NCBI GenBank assembly: GCA_944325215.1
Contig: CALUZC010000002.1
Location: 1 to 64,000 of the forward strand
Origin: an uncultured Mucispirillum sp.
GTDB taxonomy: Bacteria; Chrysiogenota; Deferribacteres; Deferribacterales; Mucispirillaceae
DNA: 64,000 nt
Direction of reading: 5' to 3'
Positions 26,090 to 34,514 of this stretch are shown here, in pieces. Numbering within the stretch: the first letter of the stretch is position 1; the number at the start of each line of letters is the position of its first letter. Under the pieces are notes generated by a model, which was given only the letters and a program-made list of their open reading frames with translations, was not told the DNA's origin and made no database searches. Position numbers and translations under genes: made by a program.

Positions 26090-27953
26090 TTTCTTGTTCC
26101 TGCACTTCTTCTTTTTTTAAATTTTTTGGTTTAAGCTTATCAAGCACTCCTATTTTATCAGATTCTTTTGGTGCTGGAATACTAGCACGATAAGAAAATA
26201 CAGGGTCTTGAAAATATAAAGCTTGAACACCTTTAATTGCAGGATAACCAGCAACAAATATAAGCATATCACCTGCCCTTGTGATTTCACCTTTGGCATT
26301 TTTATCCGCACCTCTTAATCGCATACACTCATCAGGAGTTAAAAGATTTCTTTTTGTGTGTTGATAGCTTTTTGAATAATTTTTATTACTCAATAAACCA
26401 CCACTTGATGATACTGATATTTGTTCATCTACAATAGTAGTTTCACCTGTCATTTTAGATAAATATTCTGCTGTTTCGTGTTTATTTGGTGCATATGCAT
26501 TTTGTATATGGCAGTTAGAAGTTATACTCTCATTTTTACCATATTTATCTTGCAGCTGTGCTAAATCCTGCACTATTAAATATCCTTTAATACCATAACC
26601 TGCCATATATGCTAATGCTTTCTGCACTTCATCCATTTTCCCCAAAGATGGAAATTCATCTAACATTAAAAGCATTCTATGTTTATAGCTACCAGCACCA
26701 CGAATAGCATTATATTTTTTTGTATCTTTACCTTGTAGAAATCTACCTGCCTTTTCAAGAATAGAATAATCTTTAAAATTTTCACTTTGAAAAAATCTAA
26801 ATTCCGATACATTCTTTCTTATAAGCATATTAACTAACAATCTAAATAGTGGGCTTATTCTTGTTTGGTCTGATGGTTGAACCACAATATATAAAGATAC
26901 TGGTGTATCGCTATTCATAATATCATATACAGAAAAATCGGAAGTATTTGTATTTGCAGCAACTATTGGGTCTCTGTATAGTGCCAGCTCTGATTTTGCT
27001 GTTGATACAATACTTCCTGCTTCATTTTCTGGCTTATCCTTCATGTCCTGCCCTACCTGTCTAGCTACTTGATTATCAGATTTACTCATAGCTTCCCACA
27101 GGTTTTGTAGTGGCAATTCAGGGTCTGAAAGCATTCTATCAAGATATGAAAGGCTGACCTGCCCTTTTTCTTGTTTTTCTTTATCGTTAATAAGATAAAG
27201 AATACAACCAGTTAAAAGAGAATAAGCAGTTTTTACCCAGTGGTCATCAAGCCCTTTACCCATAGGGTCTACAATTAAAAGTGCTATACTTTGAGCATCT
27301 GATACTTCATTATCTCCCTTTCTTATTTCAAGTAATGGATTCCACTTTACAGATTTTTCTACCGCTGGTTCAAATTTAAGAACTTTATTATTTAATTCAT
27401 TATGTCTGTAACCTGCCGTCATAGCCCATAATTCACCTTTAATATCTGTTGCAACCAGCGAATGTTTCCAATTAACAAGAGATGGCACAATTAAGCCAAC
27501 ACCTTTACCTGAACGAGTAGGAGCATATGTTAATATATGCTCTGGTCCATTATGAATTAAAGTATATTTTTTTGGTTTTCTTAAAAATCTTTTTTCCTCA
27601 AAAGCACCAACAATTACACCCTCATTAGATAATAAGCCCATCTGTTTTATATCATTAATATCTGCCCATCTAGCTGAACCATGCAGTGTCTTATTAGCTT
27701 TTGATTTACCACGATTAATAATTAATGCTGTTAATACTACACCAAAACACAGCACTGGCAGCATGTAAAAAAATGATTTATTTACTAACTCATAACCTGC
27801 TGTGCCATGTGTTTTAAATAGCCAATCAATAGATTTCCAAAAATGATTGTATTCAATTATCCCTTTTAGCTGGTAGACAATATATATTGTAACAGCTTGA
27901 AAATATAAAATAATTGAACCAAAAAATACAAATAATCCTGTAAATGTTTTCAT
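26055..27953 (-). CDS. traG: TraG, VirD4-type coupling protein
   Basis: 632 aa. Brings the relaxase-DNA complex to the secretion channel. Two N-terminal membrane helices (about 5-28 and 60-80), Walker A PTRSGKGV (145-152), Walker B MLDEFPSLGKMD (D432/E433) and the QDLAQL segment are all present. Length is typical for IncP TraG. The gap to traI is 3 bp. Confidence 0.95.
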   Translation of the reverse strand: MKTFTGLFVFFGSIILYFQAVTIYIVYQLKGIIEYNHFWKSIDWLFKTHGTAGYELVNKSFFYMLPVLCFGVVLTALIINRGKSKANKTLHGSARWADINDIKQMGLLSNEGVIVGAFEEKRFLRKPKKYTLIHNGPEHILTYAPTRSGKGVGLIVPSLVNWKHSLVATDIKGELWAMTAGYRHNELNNKVLKFEPAVEKSVKWNPLLEIRKGDNEVSDAQSIALLIVDPMGKGLDDHWVKTAYSLLTGCILYLINDKEKQEKGQVSLSYLDRMLSDPELPLQNLWEAMSKSDNQVARQVGQDMKDKPENEAGSIVSTAKSELALYRDPIVAANTNTSDFSVYDIMNSDTPVSLYIVVQPSDQTRISPLFRLLVNMLIRKNVSEFRFFQSENFKDYSILEKAGRFLQGKDTKKYNAIRGAGSYKHRMLLMLDEFPSLGKMDEVQKALAYMAGYGIKGYLIVQDLAQLQDKYGKNESITSNCHIQNAYAPNKHETAEYLSKMTGETTIVDEQISVSSSGGLLSNKNYSKSYQHTKRNLLTPDECMRLRGADKNAKGEITRAGDMLIFVAGYPAIKGVQALYFQDPVFSYRASIPAPKESDKIGVLDKLKPKNLKKEEVQEQENEKISDTDKAD

Positions 27954-27956
27954 ACA

Positions 27957-29918
27957 TTACCTCTCTATTCCTTTATTTTTATCATTTGTCTTTTGTTGTT
28001 CTTTTTCTTTTACTAGATATGTTTTTGATACATAAATACTATTATCGTTATCTTTTTTGTATAAATAGAATTTTTGACCATTATATTCTTTGGTGGATAT
28101 TCTGTTATATGAGTTATCAAGGTTTGATAGTTCTTTAAAAGTAATTTTAGTCTGTTCTTTATTTTCAATAAAAGATTCTATATCATAGCTATCTTTTATT
28201 GGAGTATTAACAGATACAGTATCGCCTTTTTTATACTGCTTTAATAAAGTATAATCTTCTTTCACTGGCTCTTTAATATATACTGTATTGCTAATATTTG
28301 ATTTAAATTTTATTAAAAATTTATCATTATATTTTTCATATCCTTGATAAATATATTCCTGTTCTTTACCATCAAATTTAGCAAAATTTACTATTTTACT
28401 ATTCCTTTCATTAATATATGAAATAAGGTTATCCTGCTTTAAAATTTTAGCAGCTAAAATTTTTTCATTTAGCTCTTTATCTTTAAAAGTAATATCAATA
28501 TTATGAGTCGCTATAATATCTATTACTTTATTTTTAAACTCATCTGTTCCATTTAATGTATCTGGTGTAATGTTATTAGCTTTTAATATTTCAACAGCTT
28601 TTTTGATATTATTATATTTTGATGTTAGAAAAATTGAATTGCTTGTAGCTTTCAGCTTATTATTTAAAATATATGTGCCGTTTTTTGTTATTTTTAAAGC
28701 ACTGTTTTTAAGTTCTTTAAAATCACCTTTAATATAATTGATACGGCTTTCTTTTCTTTTATTTAAAACAAGTTCTGCTTTTTCATTAGTTAGTGCCTGC
28801 TGCTGTAGCCAAGCATCATAAGTGTAATATTTGTATCTATCATTTATTTTTTTTATTTCTTTTTTTCGCTCTTCTCTTAATTTTTTAAGTTTTGCTTTTG
28901 CTATAGCTTTTTTATTCATTTTGATTAATATTCTATCAAGCTCACTACTACCAGTCATTCTGCTTAAATTATCTATTATATCACCAGAATATTTAGCAGC
29001 ATCCATGTATTCATTTTTAACAACCTGCTTTTCCTGCTTTGACTTTATTTTTCTACTTGTATTTATAAAGTCATACTGCTCTTTTAAAGATAAATCTTGA
29101 TACCTTTGATATGAATTTTGAATATTATTTAAAGATTTTGACGGTTCAAATTTACCATACTTTTTTTCAAGTGAATTTAAAGAATATTCCCTTTTAACTG
29201 CACTTGCCTTTATATTTATTTTATCATCTGTTAAATTTTTAAATACTGCACCACTGCCATATTTTCTATACTCAATACCATTTTCTTTTAACTTATCATG
29301 TAAATCCTGCCATGATTTACAATCTGATAAATCAATACTCTCTACATAACTTTTAAAACTTATCTGTGTAGGTCTACTGTCAATATCATTAGCAGCAGAG
29401 CAGGTATTCTCATTGGATTTTTCATTAGAATGTGTTTGATTTAGATTATATTTGATTTCTAGTTCTTTAGCTTTTTTTGATAAAGTTTTATATGGATAAT
29501 AAGGCTCATGAATGGTATATTTTTCTGGGTTTATTTTATTTATTGCTATATGCATATGCAGGTTATCTGTATCATCATGAATAACACTTAATCTTTGGTG
29601 GTCTTTAAAACCTAAACTTTCTATAAATTCATTAGAAATATTTTTTAAAGTTTCAATATCTGGTCGTTCGTCTACACCAAAAGAAACTATTAAATGATAT
29701 GTTTTGTCTGATTTTGCATTACTCATTGACTGCACTGATTCTACATCTTCAATAAATAAATCTAAATCATTCATATCATAAATATCATCAGGCTCTATCC
29801 AAGCACCAACATTGCGAATATTTATATCCGATTCCACTTGCTCATTAGTTATATATTCTGTCAATCTTTTAAAAGATGATTTGATAGATTTATCTAATTT
29901 TGCCACTTTTACTATCAT
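27957..29918 (-). CDS. traI: TraI, MOBP-type relaxase
   Basis: 653 aa. Nicks oriT and pilots the strand into the recipient. Y22 (RLTEYITN) is the likely nucleophile; motif III is HDDTDNLHMHIAIN with H114, H121 and H123 binding metal. The N-terminal 300 residues are the relaxase domain; the rest is Lys-rich helical sequence with a later beta-rich segment. An ICE palindrome lies in the C-terminal part and codes for ILAAKIL. The extreme C-terminus DKNKGIER recurs in the VapD-like protein. Confidence 0.94.
   Translation of the reverse strand: MIVKVAKLDKSIKSSFKRLTEYITNEQVESDINIRNVGAWIEPDDIYDMNDLDLFIEDVESVQSMSNAKSDKTYHLIVSFGVDERPDIETLKNISNEFIESLGFKDHQRLSVIHDDTDNLHMHIAINKINPEKYTIHEPYYPYKTLSKKAKELEIKYNLNQTHSNEKSNENTCSAANDIDSRPTQISFKSYVESIDLSDCKSWQDLHDKLKENGIEYRKYGSGAVFKNLTDDKINIKASAVKREYSLNSLEKKYGKFEPSKSLNNIQNSYQRYQDLSLKEQYDFINTSRKIKSKQEKQVVKNEYMDAAKYSGDIIDNLSRMTGSSELDRILIKMNKKAIAKAKLKKLREERKKEIKKINDRYKYYTYDAWLQQQALTNEKAELVLNKRKESRINYIKGDFKELKNSALKITKNGTYILNNKLKATSNSIFLTSKYNNIKKAVEILKANNITPDTLNGTDEFKNKVIDIIATHNIDITFKDKELNEKILAAKILKQDNLISYINERNSKIVNFAKFDGKEQEYIYQGYEKYNDKFLIKFKSNISNTVYIKEPVKEDYTLLKQYKKGDTVSVNTPIKDSYDIESFIENKEQTKITFKELSNLDNSYNRISTKEYNGQKFYLYKKDNDNSIYVSKTYLVKEKEQQKTNDKNKGIER
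28441..28463. repeat. ICE palindrome copy 5 (inside traI)
   Basis: AAAATTTTAGC-A-GCTAAAATTTT, perfect 11-nt arms. It lies in the traI coding frame and encodes KILAAKIL. Confidence 0.85.
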
Positions 29919-30265
29919 TTAACACTCAAATCATTTTTTAAATTTGAAATAATACCTTTAATTTCTTTTTTCAGTTTTTCATTATCATTGATAATCATAT
30001 CAATTCTTTTTTTTGATATATCATCAAGAGATGAGATATGGAGTTTTAAAAGACCAGTATTTTTACCAAGTAAACCTGCAAGCCGTCTTAATTCATTAAT
30101 GTGTGCAACATCTAATTTTGATGGCACTTCATAGTTAATGATAAGTCTGCGGATATATTCCGCTTTTGAATTAACACCAGAAAGAAAAAAGTTTTTTTCA
30201 AATAAAAGCCTGTCTTTTTCTGACAATCTAAAAATAAATTTTTTATTTTTAAAGTCTTCACTCAT
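29915..30265 (-). CDS. traJ: TraJ-like relaxosome protein
   Basis: 116 aa with a ribbon-helix-helix N-domain (KFIFRLSEKDRLLFE..AEYIRRLII) and the ELRRLAGLLGKNTGLLK stretch seen in MobC/TraJ relaxosome accessory proteins. It would bind near nic and load TraI. It overlaps traI by 4 bp. Start ATG 30265 is preferred over an in-frame TTG at 30295, which lies in a palindrome. Confidence 0.85.
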   Translation of the reverse strand: MSEDFKNKKFIFRLSEKDRLLFEKNFFLSGVNSKAEYIRRLIINYEVPSKLDVAHINELRRLAGLLGKNTGLLKLHISSLDDISKKRIDMIINDNEKLKKEIKGIISNLKNDLSVK

Positions 30266-30541
30266 AGAGTGATATCCCCCTTTCGTTCTTTTCAAAGAAC
30301 CAAGATAAAATTAGAGCATTTATGCGAATTATTTTAGTGAATGTATATACATTCACACATCTTGCCTGTAAAATGCTTTGCATTTTTTTTCATATTTTTG
30401 CAAAATTTTTCTTTTTATTTCTTTTTATTGCATAAAATTTCTTTTTTTTTCATTTTTCAACAATATAAAGGCAAAACAGCAAATATTTCTTTCAGTTTAT
30501 ATAAGTATATACATACAAGAACTGACAAAGCAGGTATGATA
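30266..30541. other. Probable oriT and divergent promoter region
   Basis: A 276-bp gap between divergent traJ and traK, the position of oriT in RP4. It holds two perfect palindromes: GTTCTTT-TC-AAAGAAC (30285-30300) and GTGAATGTATATACATTCAC (30337-30356). An ATATCCCCC stretch (30273-30280) near traJ faintly recalls IncP nic sites, but I cannot fix nic. The rest is T-rich. Confidence 0.55.
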
Positions 30542-31033
30542 ATGAAAAAAGAAATTAATAATTTGTATAATGATTTAGTTAGTAAAAATAAATATTCACT
30601 TTTAAGATTTTTTTTAGAAACAAATAAAGATGATATATTAAAGGCTATAAAAAATAAGGTATCTTATAAGAATATCTATAATACATTTAAAGAAATATCT
30701 AACATAAATATATCTTATAGAAGATTTTGCCAAATCCTTTCAGAATTTAAAATAAAATATATTTATAACCAAGAATTAAAAGATATTACACCAAAAGAAA
30801 AAAAAGAAATACTTATTACAGAACAGCCAAAAAGTTTAGCGGCTGAAATTCCAAAACATGAGCAACCAGCACAAGAGCAAGAAAAAAAGGTAAGTAATAG
30901 TTCTAATTCGGAAAAGCCAAAAAAATTATCTAGAAAAGAAAGGCTGCTAGCAATAAAAAATAGTGAAGAAAAAATTATTGATGTTCAGAAAAATCAAGAA
31001 AAATTTATTTGGACACCAAGTATAAAAAAATAA
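30542..31033 (+). CDS. traK: TraK-like oriT-binding protein
   Basis: 163 aa, basic. The N-terminal part (SLLRFFLETNKDDILKAI..VSYKNIYNTF..ISYRRFCQILSEF) matches the layout of RP4 TraK, which binds and bends oriT; a Lys/Glu/Gln linker follows, and the end (KFIWTPSIKK) recalls the RP4 TraK tail. A degenerate ICE palindrome (30832-30850) lies in the linker. The longer frame beginning at 30341 covers the oriT region and is not supported. Confidence 0.78.
   Translation: MKKEINNLYNDLVSKNKYSLLRFFLETNKDDILKAIKNKVSYKNIYNTFKEISNINISYRRFCQILSEFKIKYIYNQELKDITPKEKKEILITEQPKSLAAEIPKHEQPAQEQEKKVSNSSNSEKPKKLSRKERLLAIKNSEEKIIDVQKNQEKFIWTPSIKK
30832..30850. repeat. ICE palindrome copy 6, degenerate (inside traK)
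   Basis: AAGTTTAGC-G-GCTGAAATT; two mismatches between the arms. It encodes SLAAEI in the traK linker. Confidence 0.55.
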
Positions 31034-31052
31034 TAAATATAAGGAGTAGACT

Positions 31053-31838
31053 ATGTCTGAAACAGAAAACAAAAAATTAAAAAACTTTCACTTTATTTTG
31101 CAGGGAAAAGGTGGAGTAGGAAAAACAACTTGTGCGTCCTTTATTGCACAATATTTAAAAGACCGCCAGCAAAAAGAATATCTTGCAATAGACACAGACC
31201 AAGTAAATGCCAGTTTTGCTAGCTTTAAAGCATTAAATGTGGAAGCACTAAATATTATGGAAAACAATCAAATACTGCCTCGTGGCTGGGATACACTCAT
31301 TGAAAAAATAATAAACAGTGATAAATCAAATATTATTATAGATAATGGTGCCAGCTCATTTGTGCCACTAATAGCATATGCTATAGAAAATGATATGGTA
31401 GATTTACTTACATCAGAAGAAAACAGCTATACAGGTAATGTTTTTATACATGTAGTAATAGCTGGTGGTGAAGGACTAGCTCATACGCTAGCAGGGTTAA
31501 ATATGATATGTGAAAAATTTAATCAAGACAATGTAATGATTGTGGTGTGGTTAAACTCTTATTTAGGAAATATTGAACAGGCTGGTAAGCATTTTCAAGA
31601 TATGGATGAATACAAAAAAAATAAATCAAGAATATTTGCAGTAATCAAAATTCCAATATATACAAGTGATACCTATGGAAAAGATATTTCTGATATGCTT
31701 GCAAAAAATAGAACATTATCTGAAATGATAGTATCTTCATCTGTAAATATTGCTTCAAGACACAGATATAATAAAGTGCAAAAAGAAATATTTGCTTTAT
31801 TAGATAATATTAGCGATATTTTTGATGAATATGAATAA
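31053..31838 (+). CDS. traL: TraL, ParA-like transfer ATPase
   Basis: 261 aa. Walker A QGKGGVGKTT (17-26), AIDTDQVNASF, KALNVEALNIM, IIDNGASSFVPL, VVWLNSYLG and TYGKDISDML all follow RP4 TraL closely. The exact role of TraL in IncP transfer is not settled; it is a deviant-Walker ATPase encoded beside oriT. It has an AAGGAGT site and lies 19 bp after traK. Confidence 0.93.
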   Translation: MSETENKKLKNFHFILQGKGGVGKTTCASFIAQYLKDRQQKEYLAIDTDQVNASFASFKALNVEALNIMENNQILPRGWDTLIEKIINSDKSNIIIDNGASSFVPLIAYAIENDMVDLLTSEENSYTGNVFIHVVIAGGEGLAHTLAGLNMICEKFNQDNVMIVVWLNSYLGNIEQAGKHFQDMDEYKKNKSRIFAVIKIPIYTSDTYGKDISDMLAKNRTLSEMIVSSSVNIASRHRYNKVQKEIFALLDNISDIFDEYE

Positions 31839-31863
31839 TAGATTAAATTCAATCAACAATCAA

Positions 31864-31890
31864 GAGGGCTTACTTTAAGCCTTCTTTTTT
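31864..31890 (+). terminator. Terminator after traL
   Basis: GAGGGCTT/AAGCCTTC (8 bp with one G-T pair), followed by six T residues. Confidence 0.8.
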
Positions 31891-31899
31891 AAAAAAAAA

Positions 31900-32105
31900 C
31901 GGCGGTCAAAAATTCTACTCTGCTTAAACTATCTAACTTTATCTAAAATTTTAAACACTGCTTTATATAAATTTTAATTTTAAAGATTATCTACTATTTT
32001 TTTTAAAAAACATATACCAGCAAATAATCATATATGCAGTATTAAAAATAACTTTAACTATCACACATCATAAAACTTGAATGTGTGATATACTCTTTTT
32101 TTTAA
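31900..32105 (+). ncRNA. Candidate small RNA, copy 1 of a ~205-bp repeat
   Basis: This gene-free segment is repeated at 34892-35096 with roughly 85-90% identity by eye. It begins at a GGCGGT motif and ends in a terminator: TATCACACAT/ATGTGTGATA (10-bp stem) followed by TACTC and a T-run. No reading frame is conserved between copies. A conserved noncoding unit ending in a terminator suggests a regulatory RNA, or alternatively an untranslated leader left from a lost gene. Confidence 0.45.
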
Positions 32106-32425
32106 TTTAAAAAATTCTTCCTTCTTTTTTTCTTTGGCGTTATAAAACATTAAAAATATAATAAAATACCTTTATCTTTATATATTCTTATAATACTGTA
32201 TTAAAAATTGTAATCAGTGTATGAATTTTTGCGGAGTGTTTAGATAGATATACCAGAGAAAAAATATTTATTTTAAATTTTCAATGAATTTTCTACACAA
32301 TTTCCACACAATATACCGGGAATAAAATTTGTAATTTAAATTTTGCTTGATATACTGTAATTTTTGATAAATATAAGAGAGTATAGTATTATATTGCAGT
32401 GTGCTGGTTAGTGTTTCATCAGAAT
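32106..32425. other. Gene-free AT-rich region before the sigma fusion gene end
   Basis: About 320 bp without a credible gene on either strand. It includes two 10-bp direct repeats TC(T/C)ACACAAT (32292 and 32303), which loosely resemble DnaA boxes. Nothing else is clear. Confidence 0.4.
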
Positions 32426-33982
32426 TTAACTGTTATTTATTAGATATCTTATTTCATTTTCCATATCTGGTGGAAAATGTTCTTTTAAAAATAAAATCGC
32501 TTTTTTATATATTCTTGCAATAAGCGATTCTGAAAGGTTTAACTTATTTCCTATTTCTTTAAAAGTCAAGCTATGTCCATCATAGCCTATGTAATACTTG
32601 ATGATAAGCCTGCTTCTGTCATCTAAAATACTAAGCAGCTTATTTATGCCTGCATTTTTATCAAAATCAATCTCTAACGGCTTTTCCTCAACTTTACATA
32701 TAGATAAGTCTAAATTATCAAACTCATACTCATAATTGATTATAGAGTTTTTATTTTCAAATGTATCTATTAATGACCTTTTTTGATACATATAATCTTT
32801 TAATCTATATTTAATTGTTGATATAGTAAATTTATCATTATCATAATTCTTTTTAAAATATTCATAAGCTGCTTTTAATGCCTCTTGATAAAAGTCGTCA
32901 AAATCAATATCAGTTACACCAGCAAGGGAAGAGTAATACCATTTTTGTAATGCACCTTGTAAACTATCTATATAATTTTGTGCTTTTGCCCAAATTTCAA
33001 TATCAGATACTACTTTATTCTGATTAGGTTTATCTATACTAGCATTATCACTATCTAATAAGTTATTTTTTAACTTATATATAAATCTTTTTGCCTTTCT
33101 TTTTGAAAGTGCTTTTGAAAGATTACATAATTTATCATAAGATTTTTTTATTAATGCTGGTGTTGTAAACTCTTTAAAATCAGAATAATTTAATGTGATA
33201 AAAGAAAAGATATGCTTTAAAACTAGTGGATTATAGCCATCATTAAGCATTCTTTTAATAGTCATTTTATGACTTTTAAGCTGGGTTTGAGAAAAAGAAA
33301 TATTTACCTGCTTTAAATATTCTTGATATATGCTAAATATATCAGCAGTAAATCTGTTTATATCATCAGCACTGTAATTATTTGTGATTTTAGATACATT
33401 TATTTTATAGTTATAAACACCATAAACAAGCTCAGCAGATAAGTAATCATCAGCTATAAGCTGCTTTAAAATTAAACGAATAGAACTTTCACTGTTATTA
33501 ACACCCAGCATTGATTTTAATTTGCTGGCAGATATCCTTATCTCATTAACACCTGATAGTGCATATGTTCTAAATTTGTTTAATAAAGCAGCTGTAAGAT
33601 AATGAAAATCATACTTTAAATCAATTCCCTCTATTAGTGCTAATATATCCTGATTATCAGAAATTATTTTATCAGTAGGTTCATATAAATCTTGGTTGTA
33701 TATTAAATTGTTACCTTTATATTTGCGAATTAGACCTAATTCAATTAATTTTTCTAACTTTACTCTTATTGTCTGTTTTGTTTTTTCATTTAACGACAGC
33801 CGTTTTATATCATTCAAAGTTAGTTTTTCTTTTTTAGCAAAAATTATTTGATTAAGAAGAACGGCAAGTTCTAAATCCTGTGTCAATTCTAGCAAATAAT
33901 CCCGCACTGGTATTTTTACAGAATTATATAAATCTTGACTATGAAAATGAATTTGTTTTTCTCTTATTTCAGTGCTTACCAT
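32426..33982 (-). CDS. Winged-helix / sigma-70 fusion protein
   Basis: 518 aa. The N-terminal half holds winged-helix domains: residues 28-100 (LLELTQDLELAVLLNQIIF, then a recognition helix and LIELGLIRKYKG) resemble replication/regulatory wHTH proteins of plasmids and phages, and 125-200 looks like a second one. The C-terminal half matches sigma-70 factors: region 2 at about 355-405 (DFDDFYQEALKAAYEYF..FTISTIKYRLKDYM) and region 4 at about 448-503 (DDRSRLIIKYYIGYDG..LTFKEIGNKLNLSESLIARI). I know no named family with this order. Likely a regulator that directs RNA polymerase to ICE promoters; a replication role is possible. The upstream region has three GGCGGT half-sites. Confidence 0.8.
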   Translation of the reverse strand: MVSTEIREKQIHFHSQDLYNSVKIPVRDYLLELTQDLELAVLLNQIIFAKKEKLTLNDIKRLSLNEKTKQTIRVKLEKLIELGLIRKYKGNNLIYNQDLYEPTDKIISDNQDILALIEGIDLKYDFHYLTAALLNKFRTYALSGVNEIRISASKLKSMLGVNNSESSIRLILKQLIADDYLSAELVYGVYNYKINVSKITNNYSADDINRFTADIFSIYQEYLKQVNISFSQTQLKSHKMTIKRMLNDGYNPLVLKHIFSFITLNYSDFKEFTTPALIKKSYDKLCNLSKALSKRKAKRFIYKLKNNLLDSDNASIDKPNQNKVVSDIEIWAKAQNYIDSLQGALQKWYYSSLAGVTDIDFDDFYQEALKAAYEYFKKNYDNDKFTISTIKYRLKDYMYQKRSLIDTFENKNSIINYEYEFDNLDLSICKVEEKPLEIDFDKNAGINKLLSILDDRSRLIIKYYIGYDGHSLTFKEIGNKLNLSESLIARIYKKAILFLKEHFPPDMENEIRYLINNS

Positions 33983-34182
33983 AAAGCACCGCCAATAAAG
34001 AAAAACGATAAATTATCTTGTTGAATGCACCGCCTATTAAATAATAGGCGGTAAAAAAAATTGCCGTTAGAAGCAGGAGAATATTTTTGGTTAGCTAGAA
34101 AAAATATATATATGCTTCTAACAAATATACATGGAATAATTACTATATATTATTCATGTATCTATATGCCACCTCTCTACCA
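33983..34182. promoter_or_regulatory. Right-end hairpin cluster upstream of the sigma fusion gene
   Basis: It contains the 24-bp palindrome ACCGCCTATTA/TAATAGGCGGT (34029-34052), with a third GCACCGCC half-site next to the start codon (33983). A 57-nt interrupted hairpin follows with arms GTTAGAAGCA/TGCTTCTAAC (34066-34122), then another, TACATG-AATAAT/ATTATTCATGTA (34128-34160). The first set may be an autoregulatory operator; the hairpins next to attR may bind integrase or host factors. Confidence 0.45.
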
Positions 34183-34226
34183 GATTAGGAATCCGTCGCT
34201 CTATCCAACTGAGCTACAGAGGCAAA
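34183..34226. repeat. attR core, 44-bp direct repeat
   Basis: Identical to 148-191. It contains only the 5' half of the tRNA-Arg gene, so it is not a functional tRNA. Confidence 0.93.
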
Positions 34227-34250
34227 TATTTCCCTGATTGAATTTATTTA

Positions 34251-34367
34251 TTAAGACTTGTCATAGATATTCTCCTTTTTATCATTTCTTATGCTTCTAT
34301 CTATAAAGCATAATTTATTAACTGCGTCAAGTTCTTTTTTTGAATTATGAGCTAGATGAGAGTTAAC
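34251..34367 (-). pseudogene. Remnant of a second integrase
   Basis: The - strand frame reads SHLAHNSKKELDAVNKLCFIDR, closely matching the C-terminus of the intact integrase (RYLANDGKKELDAINKLCFINR). The position of the catalytic Tyr is His here, and everything upstream is missing. The non-coding stretch to attR is also similar to the left end of the ICE, so this is the left tip of a related element inserted at the same site. Confidence 0.8.
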
Positions 34368-34514
34368 AACCACTTTTTTTATTTATTTTTTCGCAATGGT
34401 TTTTAGAATTTAACAATTAATCTATGAAAGCACAAAAACACTTGATAATTAAGCAATTTTATGATACAAATATTAATCAGCTGTAAAGCTGAAATAAACG
34501 AAGGAGGTTAAAGG

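Larger units (their letters stand above)
148..34226. mobile_element. RP4-like integrative conjugative element
   Basis: A 44-bp perfect direct repeat (148-191 and 34183-34226) brackets a tyrosine integrase next to a tRNA-Arg gene, ParA/ParB, a complete Trb mating-pair operon, and a TraC-TraF-TraG-TraI-TraJ/TraK-TraL transfer block. The order of both transfer blocks matches plasmid RP4 (IncP Tra2 and Tra1), with oriT expected between TraJ and TraK. No replication initiator of a standard plasmid family was recognised. All parts needed for conjugation seem present: relaxase, coupling protein, TrbE/VirB4 and TrbB/VirB11 ATPases, pilin and pilin peptidase. The element therefore looks potentially active. 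Confidence 0.93.

Noticed and set aside
30341-30541. N-terminal extension of TraK
   Set aside because: It is Phe-rich translation of the T-rich oriT region and begins in a palindrome, without a ribosome site.
32292-32312. DnaA boxes or plasmid-type origin
   Set aside because: Two TC(T/C)ACACAAT repeats are only partial matches to a DnaA box and no iteron series is present.
34183-34223. Second tRNA-Arg gene
   Set aside because: Only the 5' half is present; the sequence diverges inside the anticodon arm. It is the att repeat.
148-34226. Prophage
   Set aside because: No capsid, terminase, portal or tail genes; the content is conjugative.
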